From contig CBIHNF010000001.1 of NCBI GenBank assembly GCA_966211335.1, forward strand, positions 558,001-622,000: a stretch of DNA of 64,000 nucleotides, in the 5' to 3' direction. Of the stretch, positions 16,407-25,599 are shown piece by piece. The DNA is from JAPWJZ01 sp966211335. GTDB lineage: Bacteria > Pseudomonadota > Alphaproteobacteria > Micavibrionales > UBA2020. The notes beneath the pieces were generated by a model. That model was not told the DNA's origin. It worked only from the letters and a program-made list of their open reading frames with translations, and made no database searches. The first letter of the stretch is position 1; each line of letters opens with the position of its first letter. The translations under genes and the position numbers were made by a program.

Positions 16407-17129
16407 ATGTCGATTTCGGAATTTTTCAATAAAAAGGCGAAAGCGGTGGTCGCTTCCCTCGCCCTCGCTTTCGGTGTCGTCGGCGGCTACGCGGGACATG
16501 AAATCGCGCAAAACCAGTTGCAGCCGGGGGTCAGCGATTTTGCCCTGTCATCGGTGCCGGATAATTTTAGTGAAAAACAATTTGTCGCAGGTCATATCGC
16601 AGGGCTGCCGGCGCAAAGCGCGGCGCAGGCGGAAGCACGCTTCGCTTTTGCCCAGCGTATCGACGCGCTGGAAGAACAAAGGTTTGACTACGACCTTGCG
16701 GTGCAGGCGCGCGACGGCTCCGCCATGGCGATTGGCAACAAGCTCGCAGCGGATTCTGTCGCCTTCGTGAACGATCTCCGCATGTCGAAAGACCTCTCCG
16801 AAAAAGATTACGCCAATATCGTCGATGATTTTAACGATCGCGTCGGCATTGATGTTTCGGCCGTCACCGGCAACTACACCAAAGGCATCATGTACCAGCA
16901 GGAAGCGCAGGTAGGGCAGGCCTTCGGCAGCATGTTCGGCGATGACGACATGACGCCTGCGCAGCAATCCGCCGAAATCGGCAAAATAATGGAAGAGGGT
17001 CAGGCCCAGTACGACAAAATCGGCCTTGAAGGCGGGCTCGCAGGGGCGCTGCTCGGCAGTGTTCTTTTCCTCCCCGTCATTCGCCGCCAGCGCAAGGCGG
17101 GGCCGAAAGTGCAGGGGCCGAAGAAGTAA
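16407..17129 (+). CDS. Hypothetical protein with two terminal membrane segments
   Basis: A 240-residue protein with a hydrophobic segment at about residues 14-32 (VVASLALAFGVVGGYAGHEI) and another at about 212-230 (GGLAGALLGSVLFLPVIRRQRK), enclosing an acidic, helical soluble domain of about 180 residues. The basic tail after the second segment predicts a cytoplasmic C-terminus. AAGG precedes the ATG at eight bases. No family recognised. Confidence 0.65.
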   Translation: MSISEFFNKKAKAVVASLALAFGVVGGYAGHEIAQNQLQPGVSDFALSSVPDNFSEKQFVAGHIAGLPAQSAAQAEARFAFAQRIDALEEQRFDYDLAVQARDGSAMAIGNKLAADSVAFVNDLRMSKDLSEKDYANIVDDFNDRVGIDVSAVTGNYTKGIMYQQEAQVGQAFGSMFGDDDMTPAQQSAEIGKIMEEGQAQYDKIGLEGGLAGALLGSVLFLPVIRRQRKAGPKVQGPKK

Positions 17130-17254
17130 GGTAATTTGACGCGCCGCGTCATATTATTATGCTTATCACGTAGGATATTGCCAAAAGTTTCCCTGCTGCT
17201 AGACTTCCTTTCATCTTATATCGCTGAACAAGCAATGACGGGAAATAGCAAGGC

Positions 17255-18748
17255 ATGGCGCACAAACGCCCACTTCGCGAGTCCTTTAAAATAGCCGCGC
17301 GCAAAGCCGTGCTGGTGCCGCTTTTCGCCATTGCCGCCGTCTGCGGCACGCCCGCGACGGCGCATGATGTTCAGCTGCCCAATCTGCCGAACATGCCCAG
17401 CGTCGCCTTCCCCTTGCGCGATACCGTCGTCATGCCGCGCCCCGCGCGCGATAAGGATGCCGGCGGACCCGATGCGCCGAAGCTGACCTATGACCAGCAG
17501 GTCTTCCAGTACAATGCGCCCGATGCGAAGGCACTACCGGTGCCGGAGCAGACAAGGCTCAGCCAGATGACGGCAGCGGAGCGCCAGACCTATTACATGG
17601 GCAAGCTCTGCATGGCGCCCAATGCGGTGCCCGCCGCCGGTAATGCGAAGCAGCAGCAAATTTCGGAAGCGGTGACGGCGCTGAATGCGCTGCCCGTTTC
17701 CGGCAAGCCGCTGGTTGATCATGCCGTTTCCGCCAAAATCGCGCTCTGCAACCTCGATAACCTGCCGGCCGGTGTCGGCGCACAATACCTGCCGGTCAGC
17801 GACGCCATCATCAGCGCGCCCGATGCGCAGCGCGTGTCCTATATCATGCATATGGCGCATGAGATGCTGCATGCAGCGCAGGATGCGCATGGCCTCCTCA
17901 ATTATGAGCGCGACTGGGACATCAAATCCCGCGTCACCCGCAACCTCTCGATCGAGGCGGCGGCGCTGGCGGAAGAAATGATGGTCGCCTATGAAGTGAA
18001 AGAAGCTGGCGACCAGAGCTATTGGGTCTACATGAAATTCCGCTTCGAAGGCACGGAGCAGGGCAAGGAAACCCTCCGCCTTGTCGAGAAAAGCTACGCC
18101 GATACAATTGCCGCCGGCGGTACGAAGGATGATGCCCTGCGCGCCTTCGGCAAAACCGCCTGGACGCGCGTGTTTGAAAACGATGATTGGCTGAAATATT
18201 ACCTGAACGTCGAGCTGATGAGCTACGCCTCCGATATCGAGGCGGAAACCTTCAAGAACAAATCCGACATCGCGCATGACGGCTTCGGGGCCGACAAAGT
18301 CGCCATGGTCGGCCAGGTTGATAATAACAAGAGCTTCACCAGCGGTGCCGCCTTCCCGGAAATGGACGCGCTGTTAAAGCGCCACCCCAAAATGCGCTGG
18401 GCCTACCAGCTGGCGGAAATCGCCAGGCTGCAGCAAATGGGGCAGGACAAGGCAGCACAGTCGCTCAAAGCCGTCGCAACGCTCGAAAATAATCCCTACC
18501 TCGGCCTCGACATCACCGGCCTCTACCGCCAGTCGCAGGAAGCCAGCTGGGGACCCGGCACCGGCCATAAATTCCGCTATCTCTACGAATATATGGATGA
18601 CGCGATCAAACCGTCCGTGCCCGCCATCCCCGGCATCGTCCCCAATCTCCTGCCGCCGCAACTGCCGCCCACGCCCGCCGTACCGCCCGTCATCGCGCCG
18701 CCGGTCGTGGCGCATGTGACACCCGCCGCACAACGCCGCGCCGCTTAA
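17255..18748 (+). CDS. Exported HExxH putative zinc metallopeptidase
   Basis: The 497-residue product has a basic N-terminus, a signal sequence cleaved near residue 36 (CGTPATAHD), and the zinc motif H202-E203-M-L-H206 in MAHEMLHAAQD. A following SIEAAALAEEM stretch may supply the third ligand; the other exported protein (2898-4178) has IEEADAFTFE in the same place. The C-terminus is Pro/Val-rich (PAIPGIVPNLLPPQLPP), again like its paralogue. Likely a periplasmic or secreted protease of unknown target. It is convergent with the Clp-like ATPase. Confidence 0.7.
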   Translation: MAHKRPLRESFKIAARKAVLVPLFAIAAVCGTPATAHDVQLPNLPNMPSVAFPLRDTVVMPRPARDKDAGGPDAPKLTYDQQVFQYNAPDAKALPVPEQTRLSQMTAAERQTYYMGKLCMAPNAVPAAGNAKQQQISEAVTALNALPVSGKPLVDHAVSAKIALCNLDNLPAGVGAQYLPVSDAIISAPDAQRVSYIMHMAHEMLHAAQDAHGLLNYERDWDIKSRVTRNLSIEAAALAEEMMVAYEVKEAGDQSYWVYMKFRFEGTEQGKETLRLVEKSYADTIAAGGTKDDALRAFGKTAWTRVFENDDWLKYYLNVELMSYASDIEAETFKNKSDIAHDGFGADKVAMVGQVDNNKSFTSGAAFPEMDALLKRHPKMRWAYQLAEIARLQQMGQDKAAQSLKAVATLENNPYLGLDITGLYRQSQEASWGPGTGHKFRYLYEYMDDAIKPSVPAIPGIVPNLLPPQLPPTPAVPPVIAPPVVAHVTPAAQRRAA

Positions 18749-18775
18749 GCTCTCAGCATTTATTCAGCTCCCGGC

Positions 18776-18806
18776 ACAAAAAGAAGGGGCCCCTTTTGGG
18801 GGCCCC
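18776..18806 (-). terminator. Intrinsic terminator of the Clp-like gene
   Basis: GGGGCCCC at 18786-18793 and again at 18799-18806 form an 8-bp GC stem with a 5-base loop. Read leftward it is followed by TTCTTTTTG. On the plus strand the T-run is missing, so it mainly serves the leftward gene. Confidence 0.75.
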
Positions 18807-18840
18807 GTCAGTTTCACCAAAACAATGGAGAAAGTAAGTA

Positions 18841-21558
18841 TTAAGGGTTGGCCGTGCGCTTGGTGCGCTTCGGCGGCTTGTTGCCCTTGTTGTCGTTGGT
18901 CGCAGCGGCCGTTGCGGTGAGCGCAGGCGTTGCGGAAGCGACGTTGAGCGAGACATCGAGATCGTCGCCGAGTTTCTTCGGCAGCGAGTTGATAATGAGT
19001 TTCGCGGGACCGTTTTCGGCCACGAAAGCCAGCACTTTCTCTTTGTTGCCCATGAGCCATTCGCCCAGCGGGTTGCCGATTTTCTCGCGGACAACTTTGC
19101 GCAGGGGGCGTGCGCCCATGTCGGGCTTGTAGCCTTCCTGTGCCAGTTGTGCTTTCGCTTCCGCGCTGACTTCGAGGCTGACGCCTTTGAGGCCGGCACC
19201 GGTCTGGTCCGAGATGCGTTTCGAGACTTTGTCGACTTCGCGGTCGACCAGTTTCGTGATGACTTCCGGCGCGAGGGGGATAAAGGTGACGAAGCCACCC
19301 AGTTCCTCGATACGGTTGACCATCTCGGGGCGGAAGAACTGGCCGCGGGCTTTCTCGTACACTTTCGAGAGGGCCGCTTCCTGTTCTTCAGGCGTCGCGT
19401 TCTTGGCATAAGAGTCGAGCTCCATGCCGCCGCCGCCGCCTTTCATGACCGCCATGGCTTCTTTCGCGCCAAGGTTGGTGGTCATGACGACGATGACGTT
19501 GTTGAAGAGAACCGTGCGGCCCTGGTTGTCGGTCATCTTGCCGTCGTTGAGGATCGGGAGCAGCACGTCGAAGACTTTCGGGTGCGCTTTCTCGATCTCG
19601 TCGAGCAGCAGGATGGAGTAGGGACGCTGGCGGATTTTTTCCGTCAGGGCAGGTTCAGCTGAATCGAAGCCGACGTAGCCCGGAGGCGCGCCGATGAGGC
19701 GGCTGACCGAGTGCTCGGCTGCGTATTCACCCATGTTCTGCTGGATGAGCGCGTCTTCCGTGCCGAAGAGGTAACGGGCGAGCGCCTTGCAGAGCTCGGT
19801 TTTACCGGTACCGGTCGGGCCCTGGAACACGAACGAAGCCCAGGGCTGGTTCGGGTCGTTCAGGCCGGAGCGCGAGCCGACGAGGCCGGCGACGACGCGC
19901 TGGATGCCCGGCTGGCCGAGGACTTCTTTCGGCAGTTCGGTTTTCATCTGCAGGAAGCGCTCGTGGTCGGACGAGTTCAGGAAGCCGACCGAGAGTTTGG
20001 ACATCTGCGCGATCGCCGCGATGATGTCTTCCTTCTCGATGACGTTCGAGTGACGGAACTCGGCCGAGGAGCCTGCCATGTCGAGGGCTTTTTCGCCCTT
20101 GGACGGCTGGCTTTCGGACGGCGCGTAGCGGTTCGTCATGTTGACGATGTACTCGAGGTCGTCTTTCGGCAGGTCTTCGGTCAGGCCGTGGTGCTCTTTA
20201 TATTTGGGCCACAGCTTTTCGAGAATGAAGAGGGTCGAGGCTGCATCCGGCTCCCCCAGCACTTTCTGCTCGAAGCGGCGTGCAAGTGCGCTGTCGCCTT
20301 CGATGTGCTTGCGGTATTCGGTGCTGGTCGTGGTGCCCATGACCGAGATACCTTGCGACACGAGGAAGGGTTTCATCATGTTGCCGGCATCCGAGCCGCC
20401 TTCCGCCTTGCCGGCGGTCAGCTGGGAGTGGATCTCGTCGATCGCGAGGATGACCTTGCGGCCCTTGAAGTAGCCTTCGCGTTCTTTCAGGCCGTCGATG
20501 ATGGGCTTCAGGCGCTCTTCGAACACGCCGCGGTATTTCGCGCCGGCGTTCATGGCCTGCAGGTCCAGCTCGATAATGCGGGAATTCGCGAGCGATTCCG
20601 GCACTTCCTTGCCTTCGGTGATGTATTGGGCAACGCCAGCGAACATCGCGGATTTGCCAACGCCAGCCTCACCCGTGAAGCAGAGCGATGCCTGCTTGCG
20701 GCGCGAGAGGATTTTGATGGAGTCGACGATTTCGTTGTCGCGGCCGACCACGGGGTCCAGCTTGCCGGCGGCAGCTTTTTCCGTGAGGTCGATACCATAG
20801 GTGCGCAAGGCCTGTTCCAGCACCGAGTCCGGAACTTTCGGACGCTCAGGCGGGGAGGGAATGCGCGATGCCGTCGACTGGCGGTTGAAGTCCGTCTTCG
20901 GCTTGTTCTGGTTCGCGGGCGGGTTGGTGGTCGTCGTCGTCGGCTGCGTTTGGGTCGTGGGCGCAGGCGTCGTCGTCGGTTTTTGCGGCGTCGGTTCCGG
21001 CGTCTGGCTCGCGAGGTCTTCGTTCATGCGGGCGACATAGGCCTGGCCGTCCTGGTGCGGCGGGAACGACAGGTTGCTCAGCAGTTTCGCATCGACGGTG
21101 CCGACGGTGCGGTTGACGCCGGGGTCATTCGCATCCAGTTTCTCGGCAAAGGTCGCGGGGAAAGCGCTCGAGAAGCCTTTTTCCGCCATCGCTTCTTTGG
21201 AGGCTTGCGTCAGGGTGTACTTCACCTGGACATCGGCAGCCGACATCAGGAAGCTGACTTCATATTCAACGGGGAGGGAAAGGCCGCCGGTGGGCTTGCC
21301 TTCTGCGCCGATGGAGAACTGGTATGCGGTGACTTCCAGCTTGGCTTTCTTGCCAGCTTCACGCACCACGTTCACTTCATCGTCAATTGCGAAAACGGTT
21401 TCATTGGGCTTGAACTTGCCTTCGCGCTCATCCGGTGCAAAGACGTTCACCTGACGGGGCGCGCCGCCCACATAACGCACCGCGTACTGGCGGGCGTCGG
21501 TTGCATCCAGCAAGAAACGCGTGCCGGTAAATGCGTTATCTGTGTCGTTGTCTGCCAT
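18841..21558 (-). CDS. Double-AAA+ Clp/Hsp100-like ATPase with unusual N-terminus
   Basis: A 905-residue protein. The two AAA+ modules are clear: Walker A GEAGVGKS at 296-303 and GPTGTGKT at 580-587, Walker B AIDEIH and LLLDEIEKAH, and pore loop GYVGF. The linker between the modules is short, so the ClpB coiled-coil M-domain is absent; the region where ClpA/ClpX carry the ClpP-binding IGL loop instead reads MKGGGGGMELD, which argues against ClpP partnership. The first 210 residues are not Clp_N repeats but a beta-rich domain I do not recognise, followed by a Thr/Pro/Gln linker. The tail reads AATNDNKGNKPPKRTKR. Probably an unfoldase or disaggregase with its own substrate class. Confidence 0.88.
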   Translation of the reverse strand: MADNDTDNAFTGTRFLLDATDARQYAVRYVGGAPRQVNVFAPDEREGKFKPNETVFAIDDEVNVVREAGKKAKLEVTAYQFSIGAEGKPTGGLSLPVEYEVSFLMSAADVQVKYTLTQASKEAMAEKGFSSAFPATFAEKLDANDPGVNRTVGTVDAKLLSNLSFPPHQDGQAYVARMNEDLASQTPEPTPQKPTTTPAPTTQTQPTTTTTNPPANQNKPKTDFNRQSTASRIPSPPERPKVPDSVLEQALRTYGIDLTEKAAAGKLDPVVGRDNEIVDSIKILSRRKQASLCFTGEAGVGKSAMFAGVAQYITEGKEVPESLANSRIIELDLQAMNAGAKYRGVFEERLKPIIDGLKEREGYFKGRKVILAIDEIHSQLTAGKAEGGSDAGNMMKPFLVSQGISVMGTTTSTEYRKHIEGDSALARRFEQKVLGEPDAASTLFILEKLWPKYKEHHGLTEDLPKDDLEYIVNMTNRYAPSESQPSKGEKALDMAGSSAEFRHSNVIEKEDIIAAIAQMSKLSVGFLNSSDHERFLQMKTELPKEVLGQPGIQRVVAGLVGSRSGLNDPNQPWASFVFQGPTGTGKTELCKALARYLFGTEDALIQQNMGEYAAEHSVSRLIGAPPGYVGFDSAEPALTEKIRQRPYSILLLDEIEKAHPKVFDVLLPILNDGKMTDNQGRTVLFNNVIVVMTTNLGAKEAMAVMKGGGGGMELDSYAKNATPEEQEAALSKVYEKARGQFFRPEMVNRIEELGGFVTFIPLAPEVITKLVDREVDKVSKRISDQTGAGLKGVSLEVSAEAKAQLAQEGYKPDMGARPLRKVVREKIGNPLGEWLMGNKEKVLAFVAENGPAKLIINSLPKKLGDDLDVSLNVASATPALTATAAATNDNKGNKPPKRTKRTANP

Positions 21559-22038
21559 GGTTATACTGGCCTCCTTGAAGGGTGTTTTGGTGAGTGTTTT
21601 TTTTATTGTTCGGTTACGTAAAGGTAATGACGGCGCCGCTTTTGCGCAAGCATAAATTACAGAAAAGCGAAGAAGTCGGTCATAATATAATAGCTTTATA
21701 ACAAAATTTGGTAATTAAGTTTCAATATCGGCGTGTTTTTTACCATTAGTTTCCATAATCTGGAACTTTGTTCATGGGTTATTAACCTTCAACTCCGAGA
21801 CTCGGGCAAGGGAATCAAACAACGGGCAGGTTTTGGTTGAATTATGTGAATTAAATCAACGGCGTTCAGTTTTTTGAACGCAAGGGTGCCGCAGCTTAGG
21901 AGGCGTGACCATATAGAAAGTTATCTGAAAACTCAAATGTATAATGGCGGATGTTCAACGAACCGTGCGTACTGGCGGAACCCCCCGGTGCTGGTTTAGC
22001 CTTAAGTGGCAACAAACACGTTTTTTTTTGAGAAGACT
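21559..22038. other. Intergenic region upstream of the Clp-like gene
   Basis: These 480 bases between divergent genes hold the Clp-like promoter (21696-21725) and its leader of about 130 bases, with AAGGAGG eleven bases before the ATG. A hairpin GCGTTCA/TGAACGC lies at 21862-21881. I find no tRNA, small-RNA signature or open reading frame of note in the rest. Confidence 0.5.
21696..21725 (-). promoter_or_regulatory. Predicted sigma-70-type promoter of the Clp-like gene
   Basis: Read leftward, TTGAAA (21725-21720) and TTATAA (21701-21696) are separated by 18 bases. No sigma-32 consensus is obvious, so heat induction cannot be inferred from the sequence. Confidence 0.4.
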
Positions 22039-22509
22039 ATGACGGCGCGACTGCAAAGAAAGCCGGTTGGGGAGGTGGAGGAAAGCGTGACGTTGGACGC
22101 CTCGGCCAATGTCTTCGTCCTATGGCTTACCGTGCTGCTGGTTGGCATTGGTTTTTGTCTGGTGACTATGGCCGCGCGTGAAACCGGTTGGTTACAAGTT
22201 CGAGTTGGCGCGGCCGGCCTTTTCATGGTGATCGGCTTTTCCGAGAGCCTGCGGCGCTACCGATGCACCTACCAGAAAATCACGCTGACACCGGAGAATG
22301 TCATTCTCTACACGCCCGCAGGCGGTGATTTGGGTGATGTTCTGCCGCTGCAGGATATCGCCAGCTGGCATCATGAGGAAATAAACCAGCGGCGCAATTA
22401 CGGCCATCTTGTCAGCTTCGTCATGAAGGACGGCCGCAAATATGACATGAAGTGCGCCAGTGGCTACGGCCTGCGCATTATTGCGGAAGTCAAAAAGCGT
22501 CTGGGTTGA
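22039..22509 (+). CDS. Membrane protein with PH-like C-terminal domain
   Basis: A 156-residue protein begun at ATG 22039, which has GAGAAG three bases upstream; GTG at 22006 would add eleven residues. Two hydrophobic segments (about residues 29-50 and 58-78) are followed by a short beta-rich cytoplasmic domain (KITLTPENVILYTPAGGDLGDVLPLQDIASWH) that reads like bacterial PH-type membrane proteins. Function unknown. It ends at a terminator overlapping the convergent gene. Confidence 0.65.
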   Translation: MTARLQRKPVGEVEESVTLDASANVFVLWLTVLLVGIGFCLVTMAARETGWLQVRVGAAGLFMVIGFSESLRRYRCTYQKITLTPENVILYTPAGGDLGDVLPLQDIASWHHEEINQRRNYGHLVSFVMKDGRKYDMKCASGYGLRIIAEVKKRLG

Positions 22510-22575
22510 AATTCAGCGCGTCGCCTACGCAACATTGGTGCCCCAGCGTTTGCCGCCCAGTTTGGAGGCGAGTCA

Positions 22576-22618
22576 CTCCGGCGTGTCCGCACGCTTGCGG
22601 CTCTCAGCCGGAGCTTTT
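22576..22618 (+). terminator. Intrinsic terminator reaching into the convergent gene
   Basis: CTCCGGC (22576-22582) pairs with GCCGGAG (22607-22613), with inner CCGC/GCGG at 22587-22600, then CTTTTT. It should end transcripts of the membrane protein gene; its 3' arm lies within the last codons of the leftward gene at 22604-23245. Confidence 0.7.
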
Positions 22619-23245
22619 TCCAACCGGAGAGGGGAAAGTGGAATGCGGGTTGATGCCGCGCTCGGCATTAAGGTGCGTGAGCTTTCCCTCTGCGAGCAAG
22701 CGCCTCACGCCCTCCACAATCGCCGCGTCGCCATCGCTTGCGTCCTTGCGGCACTCCTTCAGAAAGGCGCCGATGTCGCCGGTCGGGAAATGCGTGTCAT
22801 CCATAAAGAAAATCTGCACTCCTTTTTCCATCACCATATCGGGCGTGATATCGGTGATGCGCTCTATGCCTGCCAGCGGAATATCAGCCGTCGAGACATA
22901 CTCGCTGGTGGCGGTGCCGTCGGCCAGAATGACCTGCGTGAAATTTTCAACCGGCAGCATGTAGATCGTGCCCTTCGGCAGCTGGGGCAAAAGGTGCTTG
23001 AACTCCATGAAGACGCAAGGCACGCGTTTTAAGGCAAGACAGGCGCGCATGCGCGGGATGCCCGGTGTCATCGCATTCTGCTTCATGGAATAGGCATAGG
23101 CCATACGTTCGTCATCCATCGCGAAAACGAAATGGCCATCCGTTCCGGCAAGCGTTGTATTGGGATGCGTTTTAAGAACATCGCCATCAAGGACGGCGGA
23201 GCTTGCGTGATAAAGCGTGGCAGGCTCCGCGGGCTGCGGCATCAA
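22604..23245 (-). CDS. Hypothetical protein
   Basis: A 213-residue soluble protein. Its N-terminus (LYHASSAVLDGDVLKTH, then GHFVFAMDDERMAYAYSM) recalls small proteins in which a Tyr-His-x-Ser stretch is followed by VFA..D...A.A, an arrangement seen in some ADP-ribosyltransferase-like folds; I give this only as a weak lead. The start codon overlaps the stop of the GNAT gene by four bases (ATGA), so the two are translationally coupled. Confidence 0.6.
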   Translation of the reverse strand: MMPQPAEPATLYHASSAVLDGDVLKTHPNTTLAGTDGHFVFAMDDERMAYAYSMKQNAMTPGIPRMRACLALKRVPCVFMEFKHLLPQLPKGTIYMLPVENFTQVILADGTATSEYVSTADIPLAGIERITDITPDMVMEKGVQIFFMDDTHFPTGDIGAFLKECRKDASDGDAAIVEGVRRLLAEGKLTHLNAERGINPHSTFPSPVGKSSG

Positions 23246-23823
23246 ACCGCCGCGGGCGGCGCAATAACAGGGGCGATGGCTTTGCTGTAGAAGTGCCCCG
23301 CGATCAGGCGGCCGTTCACCTGTGCATAGGCGGGGTTGGTGCCCCAGCGTTTGTAGCCCATGGCTTCGTACAGATGAATCGCGGCTTCCTGCGTTTCGCG
23401 CACGTCGAGCTGCAGGACTTTATAACCCATTTCAAGCGCCAGCTTCTCTGCCGTTTCCGCCAGCTTGCGGCCCGCGCCACGTCCGCGCGCCCAGGGCGTG
23501 ATGAAGCAGGCAAGAATTTGCGCGGAAAAGGCCTGCGCCTCGTTATGGCGCGACGGCTCCACCAGCTGCGCTGCGCCGCAGACGATGCCGTCAATGCGGG
23601 CGAGGAGGAGGTGACGTTCCGGCACCACCAGTACGCCTTTCCAGTAGCGCTCCAGCACTTCGCGCGCCGGCGGGGTCACCCAGCCGAAGCCGCCGCCCGC
23701 CTCAATCGCGGCATCCGTCGCGTCGCACAGATCGTTCAGATCCGCAGGGGCGAGCTTATCCATGATGTCGATGGTGATGTTTGCGTTTTCAAGCATGCGT
23801 GCGGATGTGTTGCCGGCCTTCAT
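23242..23823 (-). CDS. GNAT-family N-acetyltransferase
   Basis: A 193-residue acetyltransferase with acetyl-CoA-binding motif A (ITPWARGRGAGRKLAETAEKLALEMGY, of the R/Q-x-x-G-x-G/A type) at about residues 109-135 and motif B (LDVRETQEAAIHLYEAMGYKRWG). It transfers an acetyl group to an amine; substrate unknown. It is the first gene of a coupled pair with the hypothetical protein at 22604-23245. Confidence 0.9.
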   Translation of the reverse strand: MKAGNTSARMLENANITIDIMDKLAPADLNDLCDATDAAIEAGGGFGWVTPPAREVLERYWKGVLVVPERHLLLARIDGIVCGAAQLVEPSRHNEAQAFSAQILACFITPWARGRGAGRKLAETAEKLALEMGYKVLQLDVRETQEAAIHLYEAMGYKRWGTNPAYAQVNGRLIAGHFYSKAIAPVIAPPAAV

Positions 23824-23967
23824 CTCATTGCCCCTTTTGTGACGATATGGCCCCGGATGAAAGAATTCCAGGCCCCCCTACAGTCGATCAAGTCAGTGTT
23901 GGTCAGCGAATGGAGTGTATCACACCACAAGAAAGTGAAAAAACAGTAAATAGGCTTTCAGTCTTTC

Positions 23968-24792
23968 TTAGAACGGACCGGAGAACGGGCCGGGGTTCGT
24001 CCATTTGAAAGGCTGCATCGGCTTGAAGAACGGCGTCGAGCCGTAAAGGTTGAGACCGCCAATCGGGTCGGCGCCGCTGGTAAAGCCGGGGTCGGGCGTT
24101 GTCGGCTGCACCGGCGCAATGCTGGCGCCCTTGGCGGAGAGGGAGTTGGCAATATCGGTATAGCCGTTGTCGAGGGCGATGCGGTAGGCGTAGCTGTCCT
24201 GCGCCGTGGCATCCGCGCCGCGGCCGAGCAGAATGTCTGTCATGCCTTGATCGCCGCGCATGGCGGCAATCACCAGCGCATCGCCGTTCTGAGCATTGGC
24301 ATCCGCGCCAAGGTTCATCAGACGCAGTGCGACATCCACATTCCCGCCGCGCACCGCCCAGATCAGGGCGTCGTTATTATTGGCGGTGGGGTCGACGCCG
24401 TTTTTCATCATCGTCATGACGACATCGGAATGACCCATAAAGGCGGCGGTGGTAAGCGCATCAATCGCGGTCGAGCTGTTGGGGCTGACGCCGTGTTCAA
24501 ACAGCGCCTGCACGCGCCAGCTGTCGCCGGATGATGCGGCGGCCTGCATTTCATCCGCGCGCTGCTGGTCGGTTTTGAAGCTGAGGGTATGCTTCCAGAA
24601 CTGGTCGGAGGGGGAAACGTTAATGCCGGCCGCCTGCATGCCGGTGCCAAGGGTTGTGATGGCGGTCGTGTCGGTGTCGGGGTTTTTGGGCAGGTTATCC
24701 AGCGTCATGGTGCCGGCACCAAGGCCAAGGAATGCTGCAGCAATGACAAAGGCGCGTTTGAAGCGCGAGCCGGAGGGTTTGCGACCTGCCAT
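23968..24792 (-). CDS. Membrane-anchored ankyrin-repeat protein
   Basis: A 274-residue protein with a basic N-terminus, one hydrophobic segment (about residues 13-33, FVIAAAFLGLGAGTMTL) and then five ankyrin repeats (ALTTAAFMGHSDVVMTMMKNGVDPTANNNDALIWAVRGGNVDVALRLMNLGADANAQ type). The C-terminus is Pro/Phe-rich (FFKPMQPFKWTNPGPFSGPF). It is divergent from the three-gene ankyrin operon and lacks their C-terminal motif; it may be an inner-membrane or periplasmic ankyrin protein. Confidence 0.85.
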   Translation of the reverse strand: MAGRKPSGSRFKRAFVIAAAFLGLGAGTMTLDNLPKNPDTDTTAITTLGTGMQAAGINVSPSDQFWKHTLSFKTDQQRADEMQAAASSGDSWRVQALFEHGVSPNSSTAIDALTTAAFMGHSDVVMTMMKNGVDPTANNNDALIWAVRGGNVDVALRLMNLGADANAQNGDALVIAAMRGDQGMTDILLGRGADATAQDSYAYRIALDNGYTDIANSLSAKGASIAPVQPTTPDPGFTSGADPIGGLNLYGSTPFFKPMQPFKWTNPGPFSGPF

Positions 24793-24987
24793 AATATGTA
24801 TCTCCCGGAAATTTTTAAGAACGATGATTTGTTTTAGGGAAGCAGAGTCATGCCGTCAAGCCCCTCAAAAGCGGTTAAGCCCCTGTTTCCCCTGTTTTTT
24901 CCGGCGCGGCGTTCACATTGACATAAAACCCCAGAATCGCTATGATAAGGCTCATTTTTCTTTACGATGTCAGGATACGGAAGCGTT

Positions 24988-25599
24988 ATGGCCATCAGCC
25001 CCGCGGAACAGAAAACCCTTGATACGCTTCTCGTGGAGGCCGTGGACGGGCTGGATGTTGACCGCGCCAAAATTTACACCCGCAAGGGCGCGAATGTGAA
25101 CGTCGAGCTGGAAAACCAGCGCGAGACGATCAACCGCAACGGCAGCAGCTATACATCCGACGGAAAAGCCGCGCTGCTCCATCGCCATCTCGAGCGGAAT
25201 TTCCACAAGCCCGTCGCCGATTTCCTCATCGATGCCGGCGTGAATGTCGATGTGAAGAATTTCAACGGCAATACGCCCCTCATGCTGTCCGTCAAAAATG
25301 CGCAGCTCGACCGCGTTAAATATTTCCTCTCCAAGGGCGCGGATCCGCTGGCGACCAACAAGCAGGGGCAGATGGTGCTCGACCAGGCGCAGGCGATTTT
25401 CAGCAGCAACCGTGACCGTCAGGCGATTATTGACGCGCTCGTCGCGGCGCTGGACGATGTGCCCGCCAAAGCGGATGCGTCGCTGACCGATAAAGTAAAT
25501 GCCGCCGCCGCGAAAACCGATGTCGCGACCACACATTCCCTGAAACCCGTCAAGACCGTGACCTTCCCGAAGAAGCCGCCGCACGAGTTTGAATTATGA
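24988..25599 (+). CDS. Ankyrin-repeat protein with C-terminal KTVTF motif
   Basis: A 203-residue protein begun at ATG 24988, preceded by GGAAG; an in-frame ATG at 24967 would add seven residues. Ankyrin repeats cover about residues 15-130 (NVDVKNFNGNTPLMLSVKNAQLDRVKYFLSKGADP). The tail reads KPVKTVTFPKKPPHEFEL, sharing both the KTVTF motif and the FEL terminus with the next gene. First gene of a three-gene coupled operon. Confidence 0.87.
   Translation: MAISPAEQKTLDTLLVEAVDGLDVDRAKIYTRKGANVNVELENQRETINRNGSSYTSDGKAALLHRHLERNFHKPVADFLIDAGVNVDVKNFNGNTPLMLSVKNAQLDRVKYFLSKGADPLATNKQGQMVLDQAQAIFSSNRDRQAIIDALVAALDDVPAKADASLTDKVNAAAAKTDVATTHSLKPVKTVTFPKKPPHEFEL

Noticed and set aside
19711..21621. 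A 636-codon plus-strand open frame opposite the Clp-like gene
   Set aside because: It mirrors the two AAA+ modules on the other strand; its product is Arg/Gly/Phe-rich with no domain, as expected from antisense of high-GC coding DNA.
21559..22038. A tRNA or regulatory RNA in the gap before the Clp-like gene
   Set aside because: No cloverleaf or T-loop signature could be found; only a small hairpin at 21862-21881.
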